Shown here: positions 36,442-45,851 of the stretch, piece after piece | How positions within the stretch are numbered: position 1 is the first letter of the stretch | Layout: each line of letters begins with the position of its first letter | Assembly: GCA_965205225.1 (NCBI GenBank) | Contig: CBDBFZ010000002.1 | Coordinates: forward strand, 744,001-808,000 | Direction of reading: 5' to 3' | From: Litorimonas sp965205225 | GTDB taxonomy: Bacteria; Pseudomonadota; Alphaproteobacteria; Caulobacterales; Maricaulaceae | DNA: 64,000 bases | Position numbers and translations under genes: made by a program | The notes under the pieces: model-generated | The model's input: the letters and a program-made list of their open reading frames with translations, nothing else | What the model was told of the DNA's origin: nothing | The model's database searches: none

Positions 36442-39400
36442 ATGGATTATCGCATCGGCATTGATCTAGGCACAAACTCACTGGGTTGGGCAGCGATTTC
36501 CCTCAGAAATGATGGTGGAAACTGGCAACCCGGCCCACTGCTTGACCTCGGCGTTCGGATCTTTTCCGACGCACGCCATCCCAAAGACAAGGCGTCGAAT
36601 GCAGCACAGCGGAGAGTGCCGCGCGGGATGCGGCGCAACCGCGACCGCAAGTTGATGCGTCGGGAGTCGATGCTCCGCGAATTGACGGCGGCGGGGTTGT
36701 TTCCCGAAAGCAAAGCGGATCGCAAAACTCTGGAAGCGCTCGACCCGTGGCAGCTGCGGTTCCGCGCGCTAAATGAAAAACTCGAGCCGTACAAAGTCGG
36801 ACGGGCCCTGTTCCATCTGCAACAACGCCGCGGCTTCAAATCCAACCGCAAGACAGACGGGGAGGCGGGCGGAGCCATGTTTGCCGCCATCCAGGACGTC
36901 AAAGATCGGTTCTATCTGGAAGACGCACGCACGCTGGGCGAGCTGCTGGGGCGCCCGCGTATGGAGCAACAAGCGAAGAATGATGACCCCGCGCAGCCAA
37001 GCATGCCTATGCCGCAGGCGCGGGTGAAGGCCACCCCATCCGGGTCAAAAATGACTTATGACTATTATCCTGATCGGAAGATGATCCTGGATGAATTCGA
37101 GGCAATCTGGGCGGCGCAGGCAGGATATCATCCGGACCTGATGACGAAAGCGGCGCATGAGCGCATTCGCTACGTCATCGAGCATCAGCGCCCCCTCAAG
37201 CCGCAAAAGGCTGGGAAGTGTACTTTCATGCCAGATCAGCCGCGCGCGCCGAAGGCGCTGCCCTCTGCGCAACATGCCCGCATCCTTCAGGAGGTGAACA
37301 ATCTGCGCGTCGGGGCGGCGGGAGAGGGAAAGCGAGCCCTAACGCCGGATGAACGCGCCAGCGTGATCGAGTTCCTGATGCGGCCTGGTTCCCAGACGGC
37401 CAAACGAACATTCAAGGCTATTCGCAAGCGGCTCAACATGCCCGAGTCGCAGACTTTCTCCCATGAGTCTCGCAAGCGCAACCATCTTGTCGGCGATCTC
37501 ACGGCGGCACGGATGATGCAAAAAGAAGCATTCGGTTCCGACTGGTTCGACCTGTCACGCGATGATCAGGACGAATTGATATTACGTCTATTGGATTCGG
37601 AGGAATTCATTCAGTTTGGACCTTGGGTTATGGAAACGCATGATCTGGACAAGGACAGCGCCCGCGCCGTGTTCGGCGCGCGCATTCCTGATGCACACGG
37701 GAAACTATCCAAAGCCGCACTGGATCAGATCATTCCGCGTTTGGAAGCTGGCGAGCGCTATGACGAGGCGACGACGGCAGAGTTTGGCGATCACCGCGCT
37801 ATGGGCGACGGCGAGATCCATGAAAATCAACTGCCCTATTATGGCGAAATCCTGTCTCGGCATACCGCATTTGAGCGTGACGATCCTGAGAATGATGAGG
37901 AGCGGTTTGGCCGCGTTGCCAATCCGACCGTTCATGTTGCGCTGAATGAGCTGCGCAAGGTCATCAACGATCTGATCCGGCGTTACGGCCCGCCGACACA
38001 GGTCGTTCTGGAGCTCGCTCGCGATCTGCCTTTGTCTGACCGGGGGTTAAAGGAGTTGGAACGTCGGCAGAGCGATAACCAGGATGCCAATGATGAGCGC
38101 CGCGCGCAACTGGAAAACCTCCAGCAGAAGGATACTTATGAGAATCGTCTGAAGCTGCGTCTGTTCGAAGAAGCGCAAGAGGCATTCGGCGGCACGGTCA
38201 TCTGTGTCTTCTCCGGCAAGACGATCAGCTATACCGACCTGTTCAACGGCACGGTCGAAGTCGAACACATCCTGCCTTTGTCCCGGACGCTGGATGACAG
38301 TTTTTCCAATAAAGTGCTGGCCCGGCGCGAAGCCAACCGGATCAAGCGCAATAAGTCACCACATGAGGCCTTCAATATCGAAGACAGCCCCTATGACTGG
38401 GAAGCGATCGGTCACCGCGCTGGCGATCTGCCGGCCAGCAAGCAGTGGCGGTTTGAACCGGACGCTATGGAACAGTTTGCCGAGCGTGGCGATTTCCTTG
38501 ATCGGCAGCTTAATGATACGCGCTATATCGCCCGGCTCGGCAAGACTTTTGTCGAGGCCCTTTATGGCGGGCAAGGCATGGCAGGGCAGGACCGCAATGT
38601 CTGGGCTGTTCCCGGGCGTCTGACATCGGACCTTCGCCATTATGCGGGTTTCAATGGATTGCTACCGGGTGGCAACCGCAGGGAAAACCATCCGGGACTA
38701 TTCGACTTCCGCAAAAGACCGTCTGTCCAAGCTGATCGTGTCCCACAAGCCCGATCATGGATATCAGGATGCCATGCATAATGACACAGCCTACGGGCTG
38801 GTCGACGGTCCGGATGAGAAGGGGCGATATATCGTCGTCACGCGCAAGCTACTCGCCGATTTGAAGCCAAAAGACCTGTGCCGGATTGCCGATGACCATC
38901 TCGCCGCGCAACTTCGCGAAGCGACCGAAGGGACATCCGGCAAGCCTTTCACCAATGCACTGGTCACTGCAGGTAGAGCCATTGGCCCGACCGGCATTCA
39001 AAGTGTACGCTTGCGCGAGCCATTCAAAGACAAGAGCCTGGTCATTATCGAACATGGGCTGAACCCGAAAACGGGCGAGCCGCACCGCAAGGCCTATAAG
39101 GGTGACGGAAATTATTGCTACGACATCTTTATGGGTCACAAGGGCAAATGGGCCGGAGAGGTCATTACCACCTTCCAAGCTTATCAGATGGGACAGGAGA
39201 CCCCCGACTGGTGGCGGAAACACGTCGGCCGCGAAGGCCAACCCCTGATCATGCGCCTGCGTAAGGGGGACATGGTTGAGATTGATACTGATAATGCGCG
39301 AAAAGTGATCCGTATTTATGAAATTACGCCGGGCACTGTGATTGGCTATGAACATGTCGAAGCCGTATCGAGTGATCGGAAGAAGAACGATCCGTCTTTG

Positions 39401-39496
39401 GTTCCATATCGAAGAGCGCCAAGCAGTTTGCAAAAACTCAACGCCGTTTGCCTGAGTGTCTCCCCTTCCGGCAAGGTGCGCCGCCACAAGGCATGA
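36442..39496 (+). pseudogene. cas9: Type II-C Cas9, inactivated: RuvC-III lost and frame shifted
   Basis: ATG at 36442 behind GGAGG. Frame 1 (to a stop at 38781): RuvC-I YRIGIDLGTNSLGWA with Asp8, Arg-rich bridge helix VPRGMRRNRDRKLMRR, REC lobe, RuvC-II VVLELARDL with Glu524, HNH VEHILPLSRTLDDSFSNK with His609. At about 38690, after LPGGNRR, the homologous text jumps to TIRDYSTSAKDRLSKLIVSH in another frame and runs to 39496 (wedge/PAM-interacting part). The HHxxDA block of RuvC-III, expected between these points, is absent in all three frames; by family spacing roughly 45-60 codons are gone, a number of bases not divisible by three. The product would end without RuvC-III or the PAM-interacting domain. 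An assembly error could mimic the shift but not easily the lost block. Confidence 0.85.
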
Positions 39497-39529
39497 GTCT
39501 TGCAGATCATATCCCCAAGGGGTGTGGAT

Positions 39530-40465
39530 ATGATGAACCGTATCGTGGAAGTGGCGAGCGATAATATTCACCTGTCCCGGACGCGCGGCTTCATGAAGCT
39601 GTCGCGCAGCGGCGAGGAAATCGGGCGTGTCGGCTTTCCCGATATCGGCGCCGTCGTCATTCGCGGTCACGGAAGCTCAATCTCGCTCAACCTTGCCGCG
39701 CGACTCGCATCCGAAAAGATTCCGGTCATTCTATGCGGGTCCGATCAGGCCCCCGCCTCCATTATATGGCCAGTGGAGGGGCATCATGCGCAAGGTCATA
39801 TTATCGAGGCTCAGGCTGGGCTGTCGCGACCGCAGAAAAAGCGGCTCTGGCAGGCGCTGATACAATCCAAGATCAGGGCACAGGCTGAAGTCCTGCAAGC
39901 ACAAGGCCTAGTCGCAACCGATCTGATCGAAATCGCAGCGCGCATCCGATCCGGCGATCCGGACAATCAGGAAGCCTTCGCAGCGCGGCGATATTGGCCG
40001 CGCCTGATGAAGCCGATCGATCCAAATTTCACCCGGAACCCGGACGGGACCCGCTATAATGGCTGGCTGAATTACGGCTATGCCGTTCTGCGTGCAGGGG
40101 TTGCACGCGCCATTCTGTCAGCCGGATTGCACCCCAGCCTGTCTGTTCATCATGAAAGCCGCGGGGAAGCCTTGCGGTTGGCTTCAGATATTATGGAGCC
40201 GTTTCGGCCCTATGTGGACCTGACGATTGCCCGCATCGCTGGAACTGCGGAGGAGGAGGGGAAGCTTGACCTGACGCCGGAACGGAAAAAGAAGATCGTC
40301 GAACTTCTGTCACTCGATCTCTCCGGCCCCTATGGCGCGAGCCCTTTGCAGACATGTCTGGATCGATTGTGTCAGAGTCTCGCCGCTGTGTGTCAGGGTG
40401 AGCGGCGCACGCTGGAACTGCCGGATGGTATGGCCACTCTTACTGAAACGGAGGTGACACGGTGA
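39530..40465 (+). CDS. cas1: CRISPR integrase Cas1 (type II)
   Basis: About 311 residues from ATG at 39530 (AAGGGGTG ribosome site); an in-frame ATG at 39500 is possible. Metal-dependent endonuclease/integrase that, with Cas2, inserts spacers. Visible active-site regions: Glu in NQEAFAARRYWPRL, His in ILSAGLHPSLSVHHESRG, and Asp in LASDIMEPFRPYVD. Frame complete. It lies 33 bp after the cas9 remnant and overlaps cas2 by 4 bp. Confidence 0.94.
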   Translation: MMNRIVEVASDNIHLSRTRGFMKLSRSGEEIGRVGFPDIGAVVIRGHGSSISLNLAARLASEKIPVILCGSDQAPASIIWPVEGHHAQGHIIEAQAGLSRPQKKRLWQALIQSKIRAQAEVLQAQGLVATDLIEIAARIRSGDPDNQEAFAARRYWPRLMKPIDPNFTRNPDGTRYNGWLNYGYAVLRAGVARAILSAGLHPSLSVHHESRGEALRLASDIMEPFRPYVDLTIARIAGTAEEEGKLDLTPERKKKIVELLSLDLSGPYGASPLQTCLDRLCQSLAAVCQGERRTLELPDGMATLTETEVTR

Positions 40466-40803
40466 GGGCGCTCTCTCACTTGTCAGCCTATCAGCATATG
40501 TGGATTATGGTCATGTTCGATTTGCCGACAACGACAAAGGAGGAACGTCGCGCTTATACCCAGTTCCGCAACTTCCTGCTCGATCAGAGTTTTGTCATGA
40601 GTCAATACAGCATTTATCTGCGTCACACGACCGGGCGGGATCAAGTCAGACCGATCATGCGTCGAATCGAAACGGCCATGCCGGCCGAAGGCAAAGTGGA
40701 TATCCTGCAATTCACAGACCGCCAATATGGCGATATCATCTCTCTACGCGGGCGGAGACGCACTGATTCGCGCGAAAATCCTGAACAGCTCGCCATGTTT
40801 TGA
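40462..40803 (+). CDS. cas2: CRISPR-associated Cas2 (type II)
   Basis: 113 residues, GTG start in a GTGA overlap with cas1. Ferredoxin-like core MWIMVMFDLPTTTKEERRAY with the conserved Asp, then FVMSQYSIYLRHTTGRDQ and GKVDILQFTDRQYGDI. Structural partner of Cas1 in the adaptation complex. Intact. The array begins 73 bp downstream. Confidence 0.94.
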   Translation: MRALSHLSAYQHMWIMVMFDLPTTTKEERRAYTQFRNFLLDQSFVMSQYSIYLRHTTGRDQVRPIMRRIETAMPAEGKVDILQFTDRQYGDIISLRGRRRTDSRENPEQLAMF

Positions 40804-40876
40804 GGGTATTGCCAGTGGTTTCGAGGCTGAAAAATCAGGATTTATCCTTCAATTTCAGCCTCTTGGTGAACCACCC

Positions 40877-43392
40877 AGTCTAGCACTCTGGAAAAGTCAG
40901 ACCAACCGAAATTTCCAAACCCGAATAAACGACCTATTTGTCAGTCTAGCACTCTGGAAAAGTCAGACCAACCGAAATATGCGAAGTTTCGGATCTTACT
41001 AAGACTGGAGTCTAGCACTCTGGAAAAGTCAGACCAACCGAAATAAGCTTGAGTCCGGGTGCTTGTCTAACATGAGTCTAGCACTCTGGAAAAGTCAGAC
41101 CAACCGAAATCTTCACGTCTACGATCCGCCGCGATCAACCAGTCTAGCACTCTGGAAAAGTCAGACCAACCGAAATTCCGTAGAGCGATCAATGGCGTCC
41201 ATTGCCAGTCTAGCACTCTGGAAAAGTCAGACCAACCGAAATTATCTATAGTGCCATTATTTATAACTTCAGAGTCTAGCACTCTGGAAAAGTCAGACCA
41301 ACCGAAATTATCGATCAATTTAGGCAATTCCAATCTGAAGTCTAGCACTCTGGAAAAGTCAGACCAACCGAAATGCCTGCAACGTGGCCAGCAGATCAAG
41401 CCCCAGTCTAGCACTCTGGAAAAGTCAGACCAACCGAAATAACCGTTGATCTGTATACCGCAAGCTAAAAAGTCTAGCACTCTGGAAAAGTCAGACCAAC
41501 CGAAATTGTTAACAGATGACCCTACTGAACTCCAAAAGTCTAGCACTCTGGAAAAGTCAGACCAACCGAAATAGCACCGCAATGGGACCGGGTAGAAGAT
41601 CGAGTCTAGCACTCTGGAAAAGTCAGACCAACCGAAATCACTTTTGGGCAGGGGTTTATCGGACCCATAGTCTAGCACTCTGGAAAAGTCAGACCAACCG
41701 AAATTCAAGATTGTGGACCGTCAAACATCCGCCAAGTCTAGCACTCTGGAAAAGTCAGACCAACCGAAATGTTCCCAAGGTCAACATAATGCACAAGAAG
41801 AGTCTAGCACTCTGGAAAAGTCAGACCAACCGAAATTGATAAGGCGTCAAAGCCACTCAAGCCCGCAGTCTAGCACTCTGGAAAAGTCAGACCAACCGAA
41901 ATATGAACAATGACCTTAGCGTCTTCGTCCGTAGTCTAGCACTCTGGAAAAGTCAGACCAACCGAAATTGACAGAATTGTCATGATCGCGGAAGCTTGAG
42001 TCTAGCACTCTGGAAAAGTCAGACCAACCGAAATCTTGCTATAATTGACGTTAGCCCCGAGCTCAGTCTAGCACTCTGGAAAAGTCAGACCAACCGAAAT
42101 CTTCTGACTTGTGAAGTTTCTGACCTCACTAGTCTAGCACTCTGGAAAAGTCAGACCAACCGAAATCACGACCCCTTGTTGATTTAATAGCTCAACAGTC
42201 TAGCACTCTGGAAAAGTCAGACCAACCGAAATCATGCGAAGGTGTCGGATATCAACTTTGATAGTCTAGCACTCTGGAAAAGTCAGACCAACCGAAATAA
42301 TCAGGACTTGCGGGGTCGCAATTCCGTGAGTCTAGCACTCTGGAAAAGTCAGACCAACCGAAATCTCACTCGGACGCTTGTAAAGATCAAAGTTAGTCTA
42401 GCACTCTGGAAAAGTCAGACCAACCGAAATCTTAGACTTGCTATAATCAATCTGCGCTCCAGTCTAGCACTCTGGAAAAGTCAGACCAACCGAAATCTTG
42501 ACCTTGCTATAGTCGATCTGCGCTCCAGTCTAGCACTCTGGAAAAGTCAGACCAACCGAAATCACGCTAAGGTGTCGGATATCAACTTTGATAGTCTAGC
42601 ACTCTGGAAAAGTCAGACCAACCGAAATTGTCAGACCAGACGAAAGTATGGTTATCGTAGTCTAGCACTCTGGAAAAGTCAGACCAACCGAAATAATCGA
42701 TAGCGATCCCATCCGGCGATGGATAGTCTAGCACTCTGGAAAAGTCAGACCAACCGAAATTATACGCTTAAGCTGTATCGACGTCATCATAGTCTAGCAC
42801 TCTGGAAAAGTCAGACCAACCGAAATTGGACGCCTATACAGATCAAAGTTGATATCAGTCTAGCACTCTGGAAAAGTCAGACCAACCGAAATCAGGATAG
42901 GGGCTATAATGGCTGTGATTGGAGTCTAGCACTCTGGAAAAGTCAGACCAACCGAAATTGACAACATTGTCATTATGGCGGCAGCTTGAAGTCTAGCACT
43001 CTGGAAAAGTCAGACCAACCGAAATTGAGCGCATGGAGGCGCTTGGTGCGAAGGTAGTCTAGCACTCTGGAAAAGTCAGACCAACCGAAATTGATAAGGC
43101 ATCCAAGCCACTCAAACCTTCAGTCTAGCACTCTGGAAAAGTCAGACCAACCGAAATATCGCGAGCCCGATGGCTTTGTACGCGTCGAGTCTAGCACTCT
43201 GGAAAAGTCAGACCAACCGAAATGCCAAGTTATGCACCGTCAAGCACCCGCCCAGTCTAGCACTCTGGAAAAGTCAGACCAACCGAAATCAAGAAATAGT
43301 ATTAAACCCATTATCAACAAGTCTAGCACTCTGGAAAAGTCAGACCAACCGAAATGGGACATATTTAGGGTTCTTCCCTGCATAGAGTCTAG
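40877..43392 (-). CRISPR. Type II-C CRISPR array, 38 complete repeats plus a 39th cut by IS5
   Basis: 36-nt repeat; on the plus strand it starts AGTCTAGCACTCTGG, has AAAAGTCAGACC in the middle and ends AACCGAAAT. The 38 complete copies look identical. Spacing is 66 bp; 37 of the 38 spacers are 30 nt and one (42959-42989) is 31 nt. Repeat 39 (from 43386) is cut after its CTAG by IS5. The tracrRNA orientation implies crRNAs are read from the minus strand, where each repeat ends TGCTAGACT, an extended -10-like element as in Neisseria/Campylobacter II-C arrays that start transcription in each repeat. Because unit length is a multiple of three, long meaningless open frames run through the array. 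Confidence 0.98.
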
Positions 43393-43410
43393 GTCGTAGT
43401 GAAGAATTAA

Positions 43411-43818
43411 TCATTTGAGCCAGATTTTGATAGCTGCGATATAGACGAAGCCCATATAGTTTTGGATATGCTTGTCATAGCGCGTAGCCACACGCCGGAA
43501 CTGTTTGAGATAGCCAAAGAAACGCTCGACAATATTACGTTCCTTATACAAAGCCATATCAGTTTGCCTTGGCTTGCGCGCATTTTTTCGGGACGGAATA
43601 ACGGGCATAGCCCCGCTCTCATTCACCGCGTCTATAACGCACCGGCCATCATAGCCCTTATCCGCCAAGACATGATCCGCCTTAAACCCTGCCAATAAGG
43701 CGGCGGCTTGCGTCATTTCGCTACAATGCCCGCCCGTTGCTATCAGGCGCAGAGGTAAACCCAATGCATCTGTCAGCCCATGTATTTTTGTCGTCAGGCC
43801 GCCCTTGGAACGCCCCAA
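43411..43818 (-). CDS. IS5-family transposase, downstream frame (copy B)
   Basis: Second half of the DDE domain, MGRSKGGLTTKIHGLTDALG to AIKIWLK. Almost identical to copy A. Reached by a -1 shift from the upstream frame at a run of six A followed by five G. Confidence 0.85.
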   Translation of the reverse strand: MGRSKGGLTTKIHGLTDALGLPLRLIATGGHCSEMTQAAALLAGFKADHVLADKGYDGRCVIDAVNESGAMPVIPSRKNARKPRQTDMALYKERNIVERFFGYLKQFRRVATRYDKHIQNYMGFVYIAAIKIWLK

Positions 43819-44174
43819 TGCGTGGGCATCAGGCCCCCTTTTTTATGCCGCGCCCCGGTCGATTGGGCATGCGCCCGCACAATTGTGGCATCCATCATCA
43901 GCCACTCTTGATCAGCGTGAGTGCGCAAGGCCTTAAAGACATCTTCTAAAACCCCGGCCTCAACCCAGAGATAATAACGCCGTTTGACACTGTCAAAACG
44001 CCCGAACCGTTCGGGTAAATCGCGCCAACGCCCGCCCGAACGGGCCATCCACAACAAAGCATCAATGAAAAGCCTGTTATTGGCGTTGCGACCCGGTTTC
44101 CCTGTGCTCCCATAAGGCAAATAAGGCTTTAAACGGCTCCATTGTTCATCCGTAAGTTCCTGATAACCAGACAT
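43794..44174 (-). CDS. IS5-family transposase, upstream frame (copy B)
   Basis: 126 codons from MSGYQELTDEQW, with the first Asp in WLMMDATIVRAHAQ. It contains A AAA AAG before GGGG, a standard slippery heptamer; without slippage it ends GLMPTHWGVPRAA. A fused transposase would arise by -1 frameshifting, as known for many IS families. Copy A has one A fewer here. Confidence 0.85.
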   Translation of the reverse strand: MSGYQELTDEQWSRLKPYLPYGSTGKPGRNANNRLFIDALLWMARSGGRWRDLPERFGRFDSVKRRYYLWVEAGVLEDVFKALRTHADQEWLMMDATIVRAHAQSTGARHKKGGLMPTHWGVPRAA

Positions 44175-44237
44175 ATGTGCGCTCCTGACAAAATGAAGGA
44201 ACATTATAGAAAATAAAAGTTAACTCTTCACTACAGC

Positions 44238-44299
44238 CTAGCACTCTGGAAAAGTCAGACCAACCGAAACTGATCCATGCCCTTGATCTCGTACCGGTT
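44238..44299 (-). repeat. Second half of CRISPR repeat 39 and its spacer
   Basis: CTAGCACTCTGG... to CCGAAAC (44238-44270) completes the repeat cut by IS5; its last base is C instead of T. The next 29 bases (TGATCCATGCCCTTG...) are spacer 39, cut by the IS3 at 44300. Confidence 0.85.
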
Positions 44300-44371
44300 T
44301 GGCCTTCCCCCATAAAAGTGGTCCATTTTAAAAGTTAGAGATTTGGCTATTTGAGCTTGAAGGAACACATT

Positions 44372-44650
44372 ATGGCTAGAAGGTGCTACACCCCAGAACA
44401 GATTATCGCGATGCTGCGAGAGGCCGAAGTTCGATTAGCTCAAGGCGAGAAGACAGGTATGATCTGTCGATCCCTTGGCGTATCAGAACAAAGTTACTAT
44501 CGCTGGCGCCGTGAGTATGGAGGCTTGAAAGTCTCGCAGGCTCGTCGGTTAAAAGATTTGGAGAAAGAGAACCAACGGCTGCGCAAAGCGGTCTCCAATC
44601 TCACTCTGGATGCTTTGATCTTGAAAGAGGCTATTGAGGGAAAGTACTAA
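44372..44650 (+). CDS. IS3 orfA
   Basis: 92 residues: HTH MARRCYTPEQIIAMLREAEV, GMICRSLGVSEQSYYRWRRE and the leucine zipper LEKENQRLRKAVSNLTL. DNA-binding subunit of the transposase; complete, unlike copy 1. Confidence 0.9.
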   Translation: MARRCYTPEQIIAMLREAEVRLAQGEKTGMICRSLGVSEQSYYRWRREYGGLKVSQARRLKDLEKENQRLRKAVSNLTLDALILKEAIEGKY

Positions 44651-44667
44651 GCCCTGCACGCCGCCGA

Positions 44668-45528
44668 TTGGCTGTTGATCATGTACGGGCGGCGCTTGGA
44701 TGTTCCGAGCGACGCGCGTGTAAGACGATAGGTCAGCACCGTTCTACGCAAAGAAAGCCGATGGTCATCCGAGATGATGAAGCGGCTTTGACAGCTGACA
44801 TTATCCGCCTGGCTTCAGAATATGGCCGATATGGCTATCGTCGGATTACAGCTTTGCTCAGGCGAGAAGGCTGGACGGTCAACTTCAAAAGAGTTGAACG
44901 TATATGGCGGCGTGAAGGGCTTAAAGTCCCACAAAAACAGCCTAAACGCGGGCGGTTATGGTTTAATGACGGCCTCTGCGTCAGACGTCGACCTCAACAT
45001 AAGGGTCATGTCTGGTCCTATGACTTTGTCGCCGACCGCACCCATGATGGTCGAGCCTTTCGTATGCTCACTGTCATTGATGAGTACACACGGGAATGTC
45101 TCGCTATCCATGTGCAGCGGAGCCTCAAACATGATGATGTGCTGGCTGTTCTCACTGACTTATTCACTAGGCATGGACCGCCGGAGTATATCCGCTCAGA
45201 TAATGGATCTGAGTTCACAGCCATAGCGGTGCGTGAATGGCTTGAGAAATGGAAGGTTCAAACGCTTTACATCACGCCTGGGTCACCTTGGGAGAATGGA
45301 TACAATGAAAGCTTCAACGGGAAGCTGAGAGACGAGCTTTTAAATGGAGAAATCTTCTACACGCTCAAGGAGGCAAAAATCCTGAGTAAACGTTGGCGGC
45401 ACCATTACAACACCATCAGGCCTCACAGTTCGCTAGGCTATAAACCACCCGCCCCAGAAACGGTCTTGCCACGCCCTGTTGGCCTGACCTACACTGCGTT
45501 CCGGTCAGGCCAACAGGGCGGACCATAA
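44668..45528 (+). CDS. IS3 orfB (integrase core)
   Basis: 286 residues. ACKTIGQHRSTQRKP then HTH-like EYGRYGYRRITALLRREGW; DDE core WSYDFVADRTHDGRAF, IRSDNGSEF and SPWENGYNESFNGKLRDEL. The frame extends upstream into the end of orfA, so an OrfAB fusion by -1 frameshift is likely. Appears functional. Confidence 0.9.
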   Translation: MAVDHVRAALGCSERRACKTIGQHRSTQRKPMVIRDDEAALTADIIRLASEYGRYGYRRITALLRREGWTVNFKRVERIWRREGLKVPQKQPKRGRLWFNDGLCVRRRPQHKGHVWSYDFVADRTHDGRAFRMLTVIDEYTRECLAIHVQRSLKHDDVLAVLTDLFTRHGPPEYIRSDNGSEFTAIAVREWLEKWKVQTLYITPGSPWENGYNESFNGKLRDELLNGEIFYTLKEAKILSKRWRHHYNTIRPHSSLGYKPPAPETVLPRPVGLTYTAFRSGQQGGP

Positions 45529-45576
45529 CCGCCAAACTCTAACTTAAAAGGTGGACCACCTAAGAGGGGCAGGTCA

Positions 45577-45585
45577 AACCGAAAC
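45577..45585 (-). repeat. Tail of a CRISPR repeat after IS3
   Basis: AACCGAAAC directly after the IS3 end equals the last nine bases of the variant repeat seen at 44270 and 45887, followed by about 30 bases that could be a spacer. Short, so chance is possible. Confidence 0.45.
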
Positions 45586-45636
45586 GCATGTATGAGGGGG
45601 TCCGCACCGGAGCAACGATGAGGACGGTCTATAGCA

Positions 45637-45777
45637 TTATCCCGCGCAGGTTGTCAATAACATAGCCCCAAAGAACATTACAGCGATAAGCCAAAGGATA
45701 GTCTTCATGATACCCCAAAGAAAACCCGACCACCATTGTTCATACGGTCCTCTAGTGTCGTTATTACGATTGGGCAT
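45637..45777 (-). CDS. Small hydrophobic protein (46 residues)
   Basis: MPNRNNDTRGPYEQWWSGF then a single span (ILWLIAVMFFGAMLL) ending TTCAG. ATG at 45777 with AAGGAA upstream. One membrane span, no family recognised. It lies downstream, in the minus direction, of a palindrome (45811-45836) and an orphan repeat (45852-45887), both of which offer -10-like elements. Could be a small membrane protein; toxin-like function is only a guess and not claimed. Confidence 0.45.
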   Translation of the reverse strand: MPNRNNDTRGPYEQWWSGFLWGIMKTILWLIAVMFFGAMLLTTCAG

Positions 45778-45810
45778 AAGAAAGTTCCTTGGTTAGATTT
45801 GGGTATAGGT

Positions 45811-45836
45811 TATTATAGCAAACGTTCGCTATAATA
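45811..45836. promoter_or_regulatory. 26-bp near-perfect palindrome with TATAAT on both strands
   Basis: TATTATAGC-AAACGTTC-GCTATAATA; 24 of 26 positions are symmetric around ACGT. TATAAT reads outward on each strand. It is 34 bp upstream of the small minus-strand ORF and could be an operator, a bidirectional promoter or a hairpin. Confidence 0.5.
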
Positions 45837-45851
45837 AGTCCATGTTTTTCA

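Larger units (their letters stand above)
43393..44237 (-). mobile_element. IS5-family element (IS427 group), copy B, inserted in a CRISPR repeat
   Basis: Same element as at 576-1418. The CTAG of repeat 39 (43389-43392) is duplicated at 44238-44241, so the repeat is split into AGTCTAG and CTAGCACTCTGG.... Ends GTCGTAGTGAAGAATTAA and complement of GCTGTAGTGAAGAGTTAA. Transposase frames A and B both complete. Confidence 0.95.
44300..45576 (+). mobile_element. IS3-family element (IS407/IS51-like), copy 2, inserted in the array
   Basis: Left end TGGCCTTCCCCCATAAAAG, right end complement TGACCTGCCCCTCTTAGG. Contains intact orfA and orfB. It separates spacer 39 from a 9-bp repeat tail at 45577. No clear 3-bp duplication, so flanking array sequence may have been lost on insertion. 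Confidence 0.9.

Noticed and set aside
42035..42922. Similarity of spacers 18 and 31 (both contain GCTATAAT)
   Set aside because: Only a short block is shared, and the translated frames disagree, so it was not counted as a homologous pair.
40880..43400. Long open frames across the array with repeated LALWKSQTNRN, STLEKSDQPK or FGWSDFSRVLD
   Set aside because: The repeat plus spacer is 66 bp, a multiple of three, so stop-free frames recur by arithmetic. They have no proper starts and are not proteins.
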